Below are positions 30,946 through 40,479 of a stretch of DNA of 54,796 nucleotides, one piece after another. The notes beneath the pieces are model-generated. The model did no database searches. It saw only the letters and a program-made list of their open reading frames with translations, and was not told the origin of the DNA. This stretch comes from Lactobacillus sp. GTDB taxonomy: Bacteria > Bacillota > Bacilli > Lactobacillales > Lactobacillaceae. The stretch covers positions 1 to 54,796 of the forward strand of contig JALCQM010000018.1 of NCBI GenBank assembly GCA_022651245.1, written 5' to 3'. A program made the translations under genes and the position numbers. Every line of letters starts with the position of its first letter. The stretch's first letter is position 1.

Positions 30946-32847
30946 ATGCCAGAAGTACGTGAATATGAAGCAAGTCAATACGATGTGGTTGTCGTGGGTG
31001 CAGGCCATGCGGGTTGTGAAGCGGCTTTAGCAGCGGCCAGAATGGGTCAAAAAACGCTGTTGATCACCATCAGCCTGGAAATGCTGGCGTTCATGCCATG
31101 CAACCCCAGTGTCGGTGGGCCGGCCAAAGGTATCGTGGTCCGTGAAATCGATGCCTTAGGTGGCGAAATGGGCCACAACATCGATAAGACCTATATCCAG
31201 ATGCGGATGCTCAATACGGGTAAAGGGCCGGCAGTCCGCGCATTGCGGGCGCAAGCAGATAAAGCGGCTTATCATCGGAGTATGAAGGCAACCATCGAAG
31301 CGCAGCCAAACTTGGACTTGCGCCAAGGACTGGTGGAACGCCTCTTAGTTGAAGACGGTACCTGTGTTGGTGTCGTAGCGGCCACAGGGGCGCGTTATCG
31401 GGCTAAAAGCGTCGTTTTAACGGCTGGCACGTCTAGCCGAGGCAAGATCATCATTGGTGAGTTAATGTACTCTAGTGGGCCTAATAATAGCCTTCCTAGC
31501 ATTCACTTGTCCGAGAGCTTGGAGGCGAATGGGTTCAAGTTGCGCCGCTTCAAGACCGGGACCCCACCACGAGTGGTGGGCAACTCCATTGATTTTGACC
31601 AGACGGAAGAGCAGCCAGGCGATCAGACGCCGAACCATTTTTCCTTCATGACCCCCGATGCCCTGTACCTCAAGGACCAACTATCTTGCTGGATGACGTA
31701 CACCAACGCGACAACGCATGCGATCATCCGCGAAAATCTAGACCGGGCACCGATGTTTTCTGGCGTCATCAAAGGGGTTGGCCCGCGGTATTGCCCGTCG
31801 ATCGAAGACAAGGTCGTACGCTTCGCCGACAAGCCCCGCCACCAGCTGTTCCTCGAGCCGGAAGGACGCGATACTGACGAGTATTATGTCGGCGACTTCT
31901 CGACTTCGATGCCAGAAGAAGTGCAGTTGAAAATGTTGCACTCGGTTGCGGGACTGGAGCACGCAGAGTTGATGCGGCCAGGGTACGCGATCGAATACGA
32001 TATCATCGAGCCATGGCAATTGACTGCGACCTTGGAGACGAAGGTCGTTCACAATTTGTTTACGGCTGGCCAAATGAATGGCACATCGGGATACGAAGAA
32101 GCCGCTGGCCAGGGACTGATCGCCGGCATCAATGCGGCATTGCGGGCGGCAGGACAGCCTGGTTTCACCTTACGCCGCTCGGACGCTTATATTGGGGTGA
32201 TGATCGATGATCTGGTCACCAAAGGCACGAGCGAGCCTTACCGCTTGCTGACGAGTCGAGCAGAATACCGGTTGATCTTGCGGCACGACAACGCTGACTT
32301 GCGGTTAACTGAAATGGGCCATGACTTAGGTTTGATTCCAGCAGCGCGTTACCAGCAATTCCAAACCAAAAAAGCGGCGATCGCTGCGGAACGTCAGCGT
32401 TTGGAGACGACGCGCTTGAAGCCTAAAGACGTCAATCCGTGGTTGGCAGCGCAAGGGGCGCCGGACCTCAAAGATGGCGTTTTGGCTAGCGACTTTTTAA
32501 AGCGGCCAGAAGTCAGCTATACAGATTTGATGCAGTTTGCCCCGGCGCCGACAACGTTAGATCGGTATGTGATCGAGGAAGTGACCGTGCAGATCAAGTA
32601 TGCTGGTTACATCGACAAAGAAATGCAAAGCATCGCCAAGTTAAAGCGGATGGAAAGCAAGTTGATCCCGCAAAATATCGATTACGACGCGATCAATGGC
32701 CTGGCCACTGAAGCGCGTCAGAAGTTGATCAAGATCCAACCAGAAACACTGGCGCAAGCGAGTCGAATCAGCGGGGTCAATCCTGCTGATATCGCGATCT
32801 TATCGGTTTACATTGAACAAGGGAAGATCGCGAAGGTCCAAGCATAA
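30946..32847 (+). CDS. mnmG: tRNA uridine-5-carboxymethylaminomethyl modification enzyme MnmG
   Basis: The 633-residue FAD enzyme has the dinucleotide motif [34 protein letters not shown], and [18 protein letters not shown]. It works with MnmE on tRNA wobble uridine. Full length and standard order are seen. In many Firmicutes rsmG, noc, soj and spo0J follow; here a terminator and two short minus-strand genes come next. Confidence 0.98.
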   Translation: MPEVREYEASQYDVVVVGAGHAGCEAALAAARMGQKTLLITISLEMLAFMPCNPSVGGPAKGIVVREIDALGGEMGHNIDKTYIQMRMLNTGKGPAVRALRAQADKAAYHRSMKATIEAQPNLDLRQGLVERLLVEDGTCVGVVAATGARYRAKSVVLTAGTSSRGKIIIGELMYSSGPNNSLPSIHLSESLEANGFKLRRFKTGTPPRVVGNSIDFDQTEEQPGDQTPNHFSFMTPDALYLKDQLSCWMTYTNATTHAIIRENLDRAPMFSGVIKGVGPRYCPSIEDKVVRFADKPRHQLFLEPEGRDTDEYYVGDFSTSMPEEVQLKMLHSVAGLEHAELMRPGYAIEYDIIEPWQLTATLETKVVHNLFTAGQMNGTSGYEEAAGQGLIAGINAALRAAGQPGFTLRRSDAYIGVMIDDLVTKGTSEPYRLLTSRAEYRLILRHDNADLRLTEMGHDLGLIPAARYQQFQTKKAAIAAERQRLETTRLKPKDVNPWLAAQGAPDLKDGVLASDFLKRPEVSYTDLMQFAPAPTTLDRYVIEEVTVQIKYAGYIDKEMQSIAKLKRMESKLIPQNIDYDAINGLATEARQKLIKIQPETLAQASRISGVNPADIAILSVYIEQGKIAKVQA

Positions 32848-32858
32848 AAACAGAATAC

Positions 32859-32893
32859 AACAAAAGGACAAGCCGCGGGCTTGTCCTTTTGTT
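32859..32893. terminator. Bidirectional terminator between mnmG and the small-protein operon
   Basis: AACAAAAGGACAAGCC and GGCTTGTCCTTTTGTT form a 16-bp perfect stem around GCG, usable from both sides. Confidence 0.88.
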
Positions 32894-32910
32894 GTTGGCT
32901 TGCAGTTAGA

Positions 32911-33087
32911 TCAGCGGACGGTCAACAGGCTGATCAAGATGCCTAATAAGCAGAGTCCCAGAATCCCTTGGAGCGTGTATGTACGACGGGAGCCTTGATG
33001 AGTGCGCCATTCGCGGTAAATGATGACGCCAGTGACGATCAGTGCCACGACGACCATGATCACAAGCTTGAGCACTAAGCTGTCCAT
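32911..33087 (-). CDS. Small two-helix membrane protein (58 aa)
   Basis: The family is not recognised. The frame from ATG 33087 encodes MDSLVLKLVIMVVVALIVTG followed by a basic loop (YREWRTHQGSRRTYT) and a second hydrophobic stretch (LQGILGLCLLGILISLLTV). GGAGG lies eight bases before the ATG, inside the end of the upstream gene, and the two genes are three bases apart, so they are translated together. A LexA-type promoter lies further upstream, raising the possibility of a damage-induced membrane peptide; that is inference. The gene is too short for many gene callers. Confidence 0.75.
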   Translation of the reverse strand: MDSLVLKLVIMVVVALIVTGVIIYREWRTHQGSRRTYTLQGILGLCLLGILISLLTVR

Positions 33088-33090
33088 GTG

Positions 33091-33351
33091 TCACACCTCC
33101 AAGTCGAAGAATGGATTGAGCTGTTTTTGGATCTCATGGATCTGCAAAAGGTCGATCTTTGGTAGCAAGCGATAAATAAAACCGGCAAAGGTGTCGCGGT
33201 GAAACTTGTAGTCCATGCGGCCGAGACGTTGCTCGTGAGCGTCAGCGTCGCGCTGCCATACTTCTAAGTTATAAAGCGCATTAGGGTTGATCGTGATATA
33301 AAAGCGGTCGTCAAGCCAGACGACAGGTTTAAGGGATGATTGCTCAAGCAC
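33091..33351 (-). CDS. Small conserved-looking cytosolic protein (86 aa)
   Basis: The function is unknown. The protein is soluble with evenly spread charged and aromatic residues (KPVVWLDDRFYITINPNALYNLEVWQRDADAHEQRLGRMDY, in separate parts) and ends QLNPFFDLEV. No known motif is seen. The start is GTG at 33351, with GGAGG nine bases upstream. It is the first gene of a two-gene operon with the 58-residue membrane protein. A promoter (TTGGTC, 16 bp, TATAAT) lies 90-117 bases upstream. Confidence 0.75.
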   Translation of the reverse strand: MLEQSSLKPVVWLDDRFYITINPNALYNLEVWQRDADAHEQRLGRMDYKFHRDTFAGFIYRLLPKIDLLQIHEIQKQLNPFFDLEV

Positions 33352-33440
33352 AGGTACAAGCCTCCAGTTATCTTATTTTAGATCTCGATCTGATACGACG
33401 ACCATACGGAACGGTTTGTTCAGTAATCGTTGCGCTGTCC

Positions 33441-33468
33441 ATTATAGCAGAATATCGAAATTGACCAA
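33441..33468 (-). promoter_or_regulatory. Promoter of the small-protein operon
   Basis: On the minus strand TTGGTC (33463-33468) and consensus TATAAT (33441-33446) with a 16-bp spacer. Confidence 0.7.
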
Positions 33469-33473
33469 ATTGC

Positions 33474-33667
33474 AAAAGCTTGTGAACGATGATTCACAAG
33501 TGACCTATCGGTGTTTGGCGGGGATTAGGGCTGTCAAGCCCATTTCTGGTATAACGAGGAACTAGACAGACGTTAGCTATTGATCGGCGTACAATCCGCG
33601 ACTGAAAAAAATTTTTTTCACGCCCACGTGTGCCGATTAAGGATTCACAAGCAACAATAAAGACGCT
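33474..33667 (-). ncRNA. Candidate structured RNA downstream of a LexA-box promoter
   Basis: A transcript starting near 33667 on the minus strand would contain an ATCGGC/GCCGAT outer stem (33583-33637). Inside it is the perfect palindrome GAAAAAAATTTTTTTC (33604-33619). It would then reach the hairpin CTTGTGAA/TTCACAAG (33479-33500), followed by CTTTT, a weak terminator. GATTCACAAG occurs twice (33491-33500, 33642-33651). No reading frame of note lies inside. It may end as a ~190-nt RNA or read on into the small-protein operon. Confidence 0.45.
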
Positions 33668-33673
33668 ATAACT

Positions 33674-33702
33674 AGTATACGAACAAATGTTCTGATCGTC
33701 AA
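33674..33702 (-). promoter_or_regulatory. Promoter with LexA (SOS) box in the spacer
   Basis: On the minus strand TTGACG (33697-33702), a 17-bp spacer and TATACT (33674-33679). The spacer contains GAACATTTGTTC, matching the Gram-positive LexA/DinR pattern GAAC-N4-GTTC with a preceding A and a following G. Between 33703 and 33947 nothing else clear is seen apart from a GGGC/GCCC stem near 33714-33733. Confidence 0.65.
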
Positions 33703-33947
33703 ATGGTTTTTGTCGGGCAATCAGCCCTGACCTTATCCAGTTACGGTGACGACAACTGTTATTTTATGCTGGTCACGATGCTTTGTAGGGCGGAGGACAA
33801 GGTTTTGGGGCGTCAAATGTGACGGATGGGAACAGCTACAGTCAGCGCGATAGTTTGATACAGATTTCACGAACATGCGAACAAGCCGAGGGTTCTGATC
33901 GGTCCTTGAAGGTTTGGCTACCTAGATAGAGCGCGGTTTTAGCCACT

Positions 33948-33983
33948 AAAAAAGCCACCGGTTGCGCAACCGGTGGCTTTTTT
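33948..33983. terminator. Terminator of nagB
   Basis: A 36-bp perfect palindrome, AAAAAAGCCACCGGTTGC and its complement, ending in TTTTTT on both strands, 10 bases past the nagB stop. Confidence 0.92.
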
Positions 33984-33993
33984 AAAGCGGTTA

Positions 33994-34701
33994 TTACTTG
34001 CTCAGCTTGCTTGCTGCGGCCTTGTCGATCAAGACAACAACGTCTTGGTGCTTTTGTAAAACAGAAGCTGGCACGTCGTTGGTGACTGGGCCTTCGATCA
34101 TGGCCTTAACGGCGTCCGCCTTGTTCTCACCGAAGGCAAGCAACAAGATCTTCTTACTCTTCAGGATAGAAGCGATCCCCATGGAGTAAGCGTAACGTGG
34201 CACATCATCTTCGTTAGCGAAGAAACGCGCATTTGCGTCGATGGTGGATTGAGTCAATGGCACCTTACGGGTTTCAGCGTCGAATGGGGAACCTGGTTCG
34301 TTGAAGCCGATGTGACCGTTACGGCCGATACCCAGAACTTGGATATCGATCGGATGATCCGCGATCACCTTGTTGTAACGCTTGGTTTCGGCTTCAGGAT
34401 CTGCAGCTAAACCATTTGGCACGAAGGTTTCTTTGAAAGGCTTCGCGTCGAATAAGTTGCTTTGCATGAAGTAACGATAGCTTTGGTCGTTATCTGGGGC
34501 CATGCCGACGTATTCATCCAAGTTGACAGAAGTCATGTTGGAGAAGTCAACGTCACTTGCCACGATTGCCTTGTACATTTCGACAGGGGTGCTACCAGTA
34601 GCCAGACCCAAGGTCTTAGCCCCGTTGTCCATCCCTTGCTTGATGATTTCAAATGCGGCCTTACCTGCTTCAACATCGTTATCGAAAACTTTGACGTCCA
34701 T
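33994..34701 (-). CDS. nagB: Glucosamine-6-phosphate deaminase
   Basis: The 235-residue protein has [22 protein letters not shown] and [14 protein letters not shown], the substrate and catalytic motifs of NagB. It converts glucosamine-6-P to fructose-6-P and ammonia, linking amino-sugar use to glycolysis. The length is that of the short Gram-positive form. It is monocistronic between a palindromic terminator and a promoter covered by two NagR-type operators. Confidence 0.97.
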   Translation of the reverse strand: MDVKVFDNDVEAGKAAFEIIKQGMDNGAKTLGLATGSTPVEMYKAIVASDVDFSNMTSVNLDEYVGMAPDNDQSYRYFMQSNLFDAKPFKETFVPNGLAADPEAETKRYNKVIADHPIDIQVLGIGRNGHIGFNEPGSPFDAETRKVPLTQSTIDANARFFANEDDVPRYAYSMGIASILKSKKILLLAFGENKADAVKAMIEGPVTNDVPASVLQKHQDVVVLIDKAAASKLSK

Positions 34702-34720
34702 TGAAAAATTCCTCCCTCTC

Positions 34721-34761
34721 TTGGTCTAGTCCAACATAACACCGGTCTAGGCCAATGTCAA
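34721..34761 (-). promoter_or_regulatory. nagB promoter with two GntR/NagR-type operators
   Basis: On the minus strand TTGACA (34756-34761) and TATGTT (34733-34738) are 17 bp apart. One operator, TTGGCCTAGACCGG (34742-34755), fills the spacer; the other, TTGGACTAGACCAA (34721-34734), covers the -10 edge and start. Both resemble dre sites of the GntR-type NagR/YvoA repressor, which is released by amino-sugar phosphates. Confidence 0.8.
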
Positions 34762-34833
34762 CGCCTAGTGCAACTTATATAGAAGAATTTGCGATAATAA
34801 CAGATTTTCGTGCCATTTAACACAGATTTTCGT

Positions 34834-34859
34834 CTTTGGCACAGTCCAGTGTGCCAAAG
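34834..34859. promoter_or_regulatory. MtlR-type operator ahead of mtlA
   Basis: CTTTGGCACA-GTCCAG-TGTGCCAAAG is a perfect 10-bp inverted repeat. It lies a few bases before the -35, as expected for the MtlR activator site (TTGGCACA/TGTGCCAA half-sites). Two direct copies of CAGATTTTCGT (34801-34811, 34823-34833) lie just upstream, 22 bp apart. Confidence 0.75.
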
Positions 34860-34865
34860 CTACTT

Positions 34866-34895
34866 TTGCAAGCACCACCAGCAACCGTTTACACT
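34866..34895 (+). promoter_or_regulatory. mtlA promoter with possible cre site
   Basis: TTGCAA (34866-34871) and TACACT (34890-34895) with an 18-bp spacer. On the minus strand TGTAAACGGTTGCT (34880-34893) matches the CcpA cre pattern with about two mismatches and overlaps the -10. Confidence 0.6.
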
Positions 34896-34932
34896 ATATC
34901 ATGTAATCGGATACAGAAAGGAGCGTTTAGCA

Positions 34933-36732
34933 ATGGACGCACAAAGCAAACCTGCTAAGAAGGGCATCAAGTCTGCAATGCAAACATTCGGCACGAAGCT
35001 CTCTGGCATGGTCTTACCAAATATTGGCGCCTTCATCGCCTGGGGTCTGATCACCGCCATCTTCTTAAAAGATGGGTGGGTTCCAAATGCTCAGTTAGCC
35101 AAACTGATCGACCCAATGAAGACTTATTTACTCCCACTCTTGATTGCTTATTCAGGTGGGGCAGCGATCTCCAGCCATCGTGGCGGGGTCGTTGGGACCA
35201 TCGCAACGATGGGGGTCATCGTTGGGACTAACGTGCCAATGTTTATCGGCGCGATGATTATGGGTCCTCTCGGGGGCTGGTGCATTAAGAAATGGGACGA
35301 CGCCGTTCAACCTAAGATTAAGCAAGGGTTCGAAATGCTCGTCAATAACTTCTCTGCCGGGATTATCGGCATGCTATTAGCTATTATTGGGTTCTTCTTA
35401 ATGGGCCCAATCATCTCTGCCTTCACGACAGTCATGGCAGCAGGGGTTAACTGGATGATCACTCACAGCTTGCTGTGGTTGGCCAACATTTTCATCGAAC
35501 CAGCTAAGATCTTGTTCTTAAACAACGCGATCAACCAAGGGATCTTGACCCCATTGGGGATCCAACAAGCCGCTGGGGCAGCTGGTAAGTCGATTCTGTT
35601 CTTACTGGAACCAGATCCAGGTCCAGGGCTAGGTGTCTTGCTCGCCTTCGCAATGTTTGGTAAAGGCGCCGCCAAGGGGTCTGCACCATCCGCGATCATC
35701 ATCCACTTCTTTGGTGGGATTCACGAAATTTACTTCCCGTATATCCTAATGAAGCCAGCGCTGTTCCTTTCGGTCATCGCCGGTGGGGTCACTGGGACGA
35801 CCTTATTCTCAATCTTGAACGTTGGCTTGAAGAGTTCGCCATCTCCTGGTTCGATCATCTCCTTACTGTTGATGTCGCCTAAAGATCCGATGAACTACCT
35901 TGGGTTGATCATTGGGGTCACCGGGGCAACCGTGGTTTCCTTCTTGATTTCTTCCGTCATCTTACGCCGTGACAAGTCTGTCGATACCGACGCGCTTGAA
36001 GCAAGCACCGCTAAGATGAACGCGATGAAGGCTGAATCTAAAGGCCAAGACGTGGCTTCTGCTAAAGCCATCATGAATGATGTCAAGGGTGTTGATCATA
36101 TCATCTTCGCCTGCGATGCCGGCATGGGTTCCAGTGCCATGGGTGCATCGATCTTACGCGATAAGGTGAAGAAAGCTGGTTTGGATCTGTCGGTGACCAA
36201 CACGGCGATCTCCAACTTGCAAGATAAGCCTGGGTTACTGGTTGTGACCCAAGAAGAATTAGCTGATCGGGCGCAAAAGCAAACGCCAAATGCAATGCAT
36301 GTCGCCGTTTCGAACTTCTTGAATAGTCCGAAGTACGATGAGATCATTGCCAGCTTAAAGACAGAAGCCGTCGGTGGCAACGACGACACGGCTGAAGCAA
36401 AGCCGGCAGCCGCTGCAACACCGGAAGAAACAAACGATAACTTAGACTTCGATGCGATCAAGGAAATCGTCTTTATGCATCACGATCAAAATGTCGGTTC
36501 TGCGACGATGGCCCAAGCGACCTTCCGGAGCGAATTGCATAAGTTAGGCAAGGATATCACCGTTGAAAACCTCGCTGTCGGTGAAGTCAATGATGATGCC
36601 AGTGTTATGATCGTGGCCTCTAAGGAAACGGCCCGCCGCATCAAGCTCCAATTTGCGAACGTCCAAGTTTATGTCGTCGATGGTCTATTGAACGCGACGA
36701 ACTATGATAAACTTATCTCGAAATTACAATAA
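34933..36732 (+). CDS. mtlA: PTS mannitol transporter EIICB with extra IIB-like domain
   Basis: The 599-residue protein has a hydrophobic IIC domain over about residues 20-340, including GGIHEIYFPYILMKP. It is followed by a IIB domain with phosphocysteine Cys394 in FACDAGMGSSAMG. It imports mannitol as mannitol-1-phosphate. After an Ala/Glu-rich linker (about 475-505) comes a second IIB-like domain in which the Cys position is replaced by His516-His517 (VFMHHDQNVGSATM), so it is probably not a phosphoryl carrier. The start at 34933 follows AAAGGAG. MtlF supplies IIA from a separate gene. The operon is mtlA-mtlR-mtlF-mtlD. Confidence 0.95.
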   Translation: MDAQSKPAKKGIKSAMQTFGTKLSGMVLPNIGAFIAWGLITAIFLKDGWVPNAQLAKLIDPMKTYLLPLLIAYSGGAAISSHRGGVVGTIATMGVIVGTNVPMFIGAMIMGPLGGWCIKKWDDAVQPKIKQGFEMLVNNFSAGIIGMLLAIIGFFLMGPIISAFTTVMAAGVNWMITHSLLWLANIFIEPAKILFLNNAINQGILTPLGIQQAAGAAGKSILFLLEPDPGPGLGVLLAFAMFGKGAAKGSAPSAIIIHFFGGIHEIYFPYILMKPALFLSVIAGGVTGTTLFSILNVGLKSSPSPGSIISLLLMSPKDPMNYLGLIIGVTGATVVSFLISSVILRRDKSVDTDALEASTAKMNAMKAESKGQDVASAKAIMNDVKGVDHIIFACDAGMGSSAMGASILRDKVKKAGLDLSVTNTAISNLQDKPGLLVVTQEELADRAQKQTPNAMHVAVSNFLNSPKYDEIIASLKTEAVGGNDDTAEAKPAAAATPEETNDNLDFDAIKEIVFMHHDQNVGSATMAQATFRSELHKLGKDITVENLAVGEVNDDASVMIVASKETARRIKLQFANVQVYVVDGLLNATNYDKLISKLQ

Positions 36733-36751
36733 ATGAAGAGAGATAGTTATC

Positions 36752-38806
36752 ATGATCCTCACCAACCGTGAACAGCAGATCATCAAGTTGCTTTTGACGC
36801 AACCAGAAGGCGTTAGCCGCGACGAGTTGACCAAACAACTTAACGTGAGCCGACGGACGATCTACCGAGAGCTTGCACAGCTTGAGGAGGATATTCAAAC
36901 GCTGGGGTTGCGGCTCGATAAGGGCCATCACGGCGCCTACCAGATCCTTGGCGACGATGCCGCGTTGGATACCTTACGGACCAACTTGACGCCTGATGCG
37001 CCTGATGTCGCGTTTGACCCGACCCAGCGGCAAAACGCCTTGCTGATTCGGTTGTTGAACAGTCGCGTCCCTGTGACGATGAGCGATCTGGCTGAGGAAC
37101 TCGCCGTGAGTTTAACGACGATCAAGCAAGATCTTGATTTGATCACCCCAGCGTTGACGATGTCACACCTGGTCTTGAACCGGCGAAAAGCAACCGGGAT
37201 CTGGGTCAGTGGTCGTGAAGCCGACATCCGGCGGGTACTGGTAGGGATCTTCGCGAGTGCGTTGAATCCCTACTTGTTCTTTCAAGCGTTAAAAGGGACG
37301 GTGACCACGACTTTTGACCCTGTCACGACTTACTTTTTCCAGCAATTGTCACAAAATGAGTTGCAGGCGGCCAATGCGGTGTTTACCCGCAGTACGATTC
37401 TGACGACGTTCAGTGACAATCAGCGCAAGATGCTTTTGTTAACGGTGACGGTGCATGCGATGCGGGTGTTAGCCGGCTACCATGTGCCTTCGATCCGCAA
37501 GTTCAATCAAGAGCGCTTGTTCCAAGACCAACAGCTTGCCTTGCAGTTTTTCGCCGAGATGAATACGGCGGTGCGACAGCAGGTGCGTGTGGGAGATTAC
37601 CAATTCTTAGCGATTCAGCTCAACGTGATCCGTGGCGGGCTGGTTGGCGAGCGTGTCGATCCGTTCGATTTAACCGTCAATTTGCAGGTCCAGTCGCTGA
37701 TCCGAGCGGTCGAAGCGCAAGTTGATTACCCATTCTCCACTGATCACAAGTTGTACGCGTCGCTATTAGCGCATGTACAACGGTCGGCTGCTGGGACGCT
37801 GGCGCCTGTGTTGGCCAATCCGGTGCTGGATCACTTGGCATTGGATTACCCCAAGCTGTATCAGGCAGTCAAAAATGCGGCCGATCAAGTCTTCGGGACG
37901 AATGCATTTGTTGGCAACGAACTAGCCTACCTGGTGTTGTACTTCGCCTCAAAGGTCAATGGCGGGGATGTCCAACTGGCGGCTAAGGTTCTTCTCGTCA
38001 CGAGTGATGGACCAGGGACTGGCGGTTTGGTGACAACGCGGCTCAAAGCGGCGGTACCGATGATCCAAAGCGTTGACAGCGTCCGGATCAGCGATTTAAC
38101 GACTGTGGACTTTAGCAAGTATGCGTTGATCCTATCGACGGAGCAGCTTCCTGGTTTTGATCACCAATACTTGGTGATCAGCCCACTGCTACAAGATGCG
38201 GAGCTCGCCGAGGTGCGGCGGCATCTGAAGCAATCGCATCGCCCCAGTGCGGGTAGCGAGTCGAAGCGGTCGTTGGATAAGTCGGTCACCTTGTTTGAAA
38301 CGTTGAAGCAAACGGTCGACGCGGCGTCAGCGTTGCTCGATGATTTCGAGACCTACGATGTGGCGACCGCGACAACAGATATTGGCCAAGCCTTGGGGGA
38401 GATCTTAATGATGATCCCTAAGGTCGTGACGAACGTTGAGAACGTGTTGTCCGCCTTGTTGAAGCGGCTAGACCTGGCGCCAGTAGGGATCCCGCAGACG
38501 CATATGGCGCTGATCCACACGGCCAATGCCGGGATTAGCCGGCCGTTCATCGGGATCTTTGACCTCAACACCGCCGTTAATCTAGCGGCGATGGATATGA
38601 AAACGATCACGCTACGCCGCGTGGTCTTACTCCTAACCCCGGCAGACACACCGGAGTCGACGATGCAGCTGTTATCGGCAGTATCGGGGATGATGGTGCA
38701 AGATGACACGCTATTGCGGAGTTTTGAAACCGGGAACTATAGTCAAATTTATCAATTGATCACAGAAGCTTTTCTCACAGAAATACAAAAAATCGATCGA
38801 AGGTGA
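36752..38806 (+). CDS. mtlR: PRD-containing transcriptional activator MtlR
   Basis: The 684-residue protein has two N-terminal HTH domains (MILTNREQQIIKLLLTQPEG; VSRRTIYRELAQLEED; a second near 90-130), two PRD domains (about 190-400), an EIIB(Gat)-like part and a C-terminal EIIA(Mtl/Fru)-like domain. This is the layout of MtlR of Bacillus and lactobacilli. Phosphorylation by HPr and by the mannitol PTS sets its activity. It lies 19 bases after mtlA and overlaps the mtlF leader. Its target is the palindrome at 34834-34859. Confidence 0.93.
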   Translation: MILTNREQQIIKLLLTQPEGVSRDELTKQLNVSRRTIYRELAQLEEDIQTLGLRLDKGHHGAYQILGDDAALDTLRTNLTPDAPDVAFDPTQRQNALLIRLLNSRVPVTMSDLAEELAVSLTTIKQDLDLITPALTMSHLVLNRRKATGIWVSGREADIRRVLVGIFASALNPYLFFQALKGTVTTTFDPVTTYFFQQLSQNELQAANAVFTRSTILTTFSDNQRKMLLLTVTVHAMRVLAGYHVPSIRKFNQERLFQDQQLALQFFAEMNTAVRQQVRVGDYQFLAIQLNVIRGGLVGERVDPFDLTVNLQVQSLIRAVEAQVDYPFSTDHKLYASLLAHVQRSAAGTLAPVLANPVLDHLALDYPKLYQAVKNAADQVFGTNAFVGNELAYLVLYFASKVNGGDVQLAAKVLLVTSDGPGTGGLVTTRLKAAVPMIQSVDSVRISDLTTVDFSKYALILSTEQLPGFDHQYLVISPLLQDAELAEVRRHLKQSHRPSAGSESKRSLDKSVTLFETLKQTVDAASALLDDFETYDVATATTDIGQALGEILMMIPKVVTNVENVLSALLKRLDLAPVGIPQTHMALIHTANAGISRPFIGIFDLNTAVNLAAMDMKTITLRRVVLLLTPADTPESTMQLLSAVSGMMVQDDTLLRSFETGNYSQIYQLITEAFLTEIQKIDRR

Positions 38807-38811
38807 CTGGA

Positions 38812-39255
38812 ATGAAGGCACTAGATGTCAAAACCATCGCATTAGGCCAAAAGGCCAAGACCAAGGAAGAAGCGATTCGCCAAGTCGGCCAACTCTTAGT
38901 CGATAATGGTAATGTCGAGCCAGAATACATCGACTCGATGATCGCGCGGAACCGGGATGTCTCCGTTTATATGGGTAATTTCATCGCGATCCCTCATGGT
39001 CAAGAAGATGGCATGAAGTATATTAAGAAGACAGGGATCGCCATTGCGCAGTATCCTTGGGGCGTTGATTTTTCTGACGACCCTGCAGAAGAGAATTTGG
39101 TGACCGTCGTGTTCGGGATTGCTGGACTCAACGGGGAACACTTGCAGCTCTTGTCGCAGATCGCGCTATATTGTAGCGATGTCGAAAATGTCCAAAAACT
39201 CGCCGATGCACAGTCGGCGCAGGAAATCATTAATTTATTGAAAGAGGTTGAGTAG
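38812..39255 (+). CDS. mtlF: PTS mannitol EIIA component
   Basis: The 147-residue protein has the EIIA(Mtl) active-site segment [14 protein letters not shown], with the phosphorylated His. It passes phosphate from HPr to the IIB domain of MtlA. The ATG at 38812 follows GAAGGTGA; an in-frame GTG at 38803 overlaps the end of mtlR and is less likely. mtlD begins two bases after its stop. Confidence 0.95.
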   Translation: MKALDVKTIALGQKAKTKEEAIRQVGQLLVDNGNVEPEYIDSMIARNRDVSVYMGNFIAIPHGQEDGMKYIKKTGIAIAQYPWGVDFSDDPAEENLVTVVFGIAGLNGEHLQLLSQIALYCSDVENVQKLADAQSAQEIINLLKEVE

Positions 39256-39256
39256 C

Positions 39257-40402
39257 GTGGAAGCAGTACATTTTGGTGCAGGTAACATTGGTCGTGGATT
39301 CATCGGGGAAACATTAGCCGCTAACGGCTTCAAGATCAACTTCGTAGATGTGAACGAAACCATCATCGACGCGTTGAACCAACGCGGCGAATACACGATC
39401 ACCTTGGCTGCTCCAGGGGAAGCCAAGATCCATGTCGAAAATGTCGATGGCATCAACAACGGTAAGGATCCAGAGGCTGTCGTTAAGGCAATTGCCCAAG
39501 CAGATCTGGTCACCACCGCTATCGGCCCAAAGATCTTGCCTTTCATTGCCCCGCTGATCGCCCAAGGCATCGAAGCACGCCAAGCGGCCGGTTCTAAGGC
39601 ACCGATCGACGTGGTGGCGTGTGAAAACATGATCGGTGGTTCCCAGTTCTTGAAGGAACAAGTTTATGACAAGTTGGCAGACGGCGCTAAGGCGTATGCC
39701 GACGAGTATATCGGCTTCCCGAATGCTGCGGTTGATCGTATCGTGCCGATCCAACACCATGAAGACCCGCTGGCAGTTTCCGTTGAAGACTTCAAGGAAT
39801 GGGTCATCGACGAAAGCCAGATGAAGAATTCGGCTGTGAAGCTGGATAGTGTTCACTATGTACCGGATCTGGAACCTTACATCGAACGGAAGCTGTTTTC
39901 CGTTAACACGGGTCACGCCACGACAGCCTATACGGGCAAATACCTGGGTTATACCACGATCGGTGAAGCGGTCAAGGACGACAAGGTCCTTAAGCAAGCC
40001 GAAGGTGCATTGGCTGAAACGCGTAGCCTATTGTTAGCTGAATTCAGCAACTTTACGGAAGCTGAATTGGCCAAGTATCAAGCTTCTGTCGTTAACCGGT
40101 TCAAGAACCCGTACATTTCTGATGATATTTCTCGGGTCGCCCGGACACCAATCCGCAAACTCGGCTTCAACGAACGCTTCATTCGGCCAATCCGCGAACT
40201 CAAGGCGCATAACTTGAGCTACAAGACCTTGTTGGATACCGTCGGCATGATCTTCCGTTACGACGAACCTAACGATGATGAATCGGTTAAGTTACAAGCG
40301 CTCTTGAAGGACAAGCCACTGGTTGACGTCATCAAGGAAGTCACCGGCCTTGAAGATGCTGACTTGATTGCCGAGATCAAAGCGAGTGTCGAAAGCAAGT
40401 AA
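39257..40402 (+). CDS. mtlD: Mannitol-1-phosphate 5-dehydrogenase
   Basis: The 381-residue protein has the NAD-binding motif [16 protein letters not shown] at the N-terminus and VACENMIGG and [14 protein letters not shown] further on, as in MtlD of the long-chain mannitol dehydrogenase family. It oxidises mannitol-1-P to fructose-6-P. The GTG at 39257 is chosen over TTG 39248 since AAAGAGG is nine bases upstream and family members begin close to the dinucleotide motif. It is the last gene of the mtl operon. Confidence 0.97.
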   Translation: MEAVHFGAGNIGRGFIGETLAANGFKINFVDVNETIIDALNQRGEYTITLAAPGEAKIHVENVDGINNGKDPEAVVKAIAQADLVTTAIGPKILPFIAPLIAQGIEARQAAGSKAPIDVVACENMIGGSQFLKEQVYDKLADGAKAYADEYIGFPNAAVDRIVPIQHHEDPLAVSVEDFKEWVIDESQMKNSAVKLDSVHYVPDLEPYIERKLFSVNTGHATTAYTGKYLGYTTIGEAVKDDKVLKQAEGALAETRSLLLAEFSNFTEAELAKYQASVVNRFKNPYISDDISRVARTPIRKLGFNERFIRPIRELKAHNLSYKTLLDTVGMIFRYDEPNDDESVKLQALLKDKPLVDVIKEVTGLEDADLIAEIKASVESK

Positions 40403-40434
40403 AGCTTTACTTGAGCCAATTATAACCACGCAAG

Positions 40435-40478
40435 ACCAAAACCAGGGATAAGCCGGCCGGCTTATCCCTGGTTTTGGT
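40435..40478. terminator. Terminator of the mtl operon
   Basis: A 44-bp perfect palindrome with half ACCAAAACCAGGGATAAGCC, centred on GGCCGGCC, ending in GGTTTTGGT. It lies 33 bases past mtlD. Confidence 0.85.
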
Positions 40479-40479
40479 G

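Noticed and set aside
32906..33094. 62-residue minus-strand frame near the mnmG terminator
   Set aside because: It overlaps in another frame the 58-residue two-helix protein, which has the better ribosome site and a membrane-protein composition.
39314..39997. 227-residue minus-strand frame
   Set aside because: Antisense shadow of mtlD.
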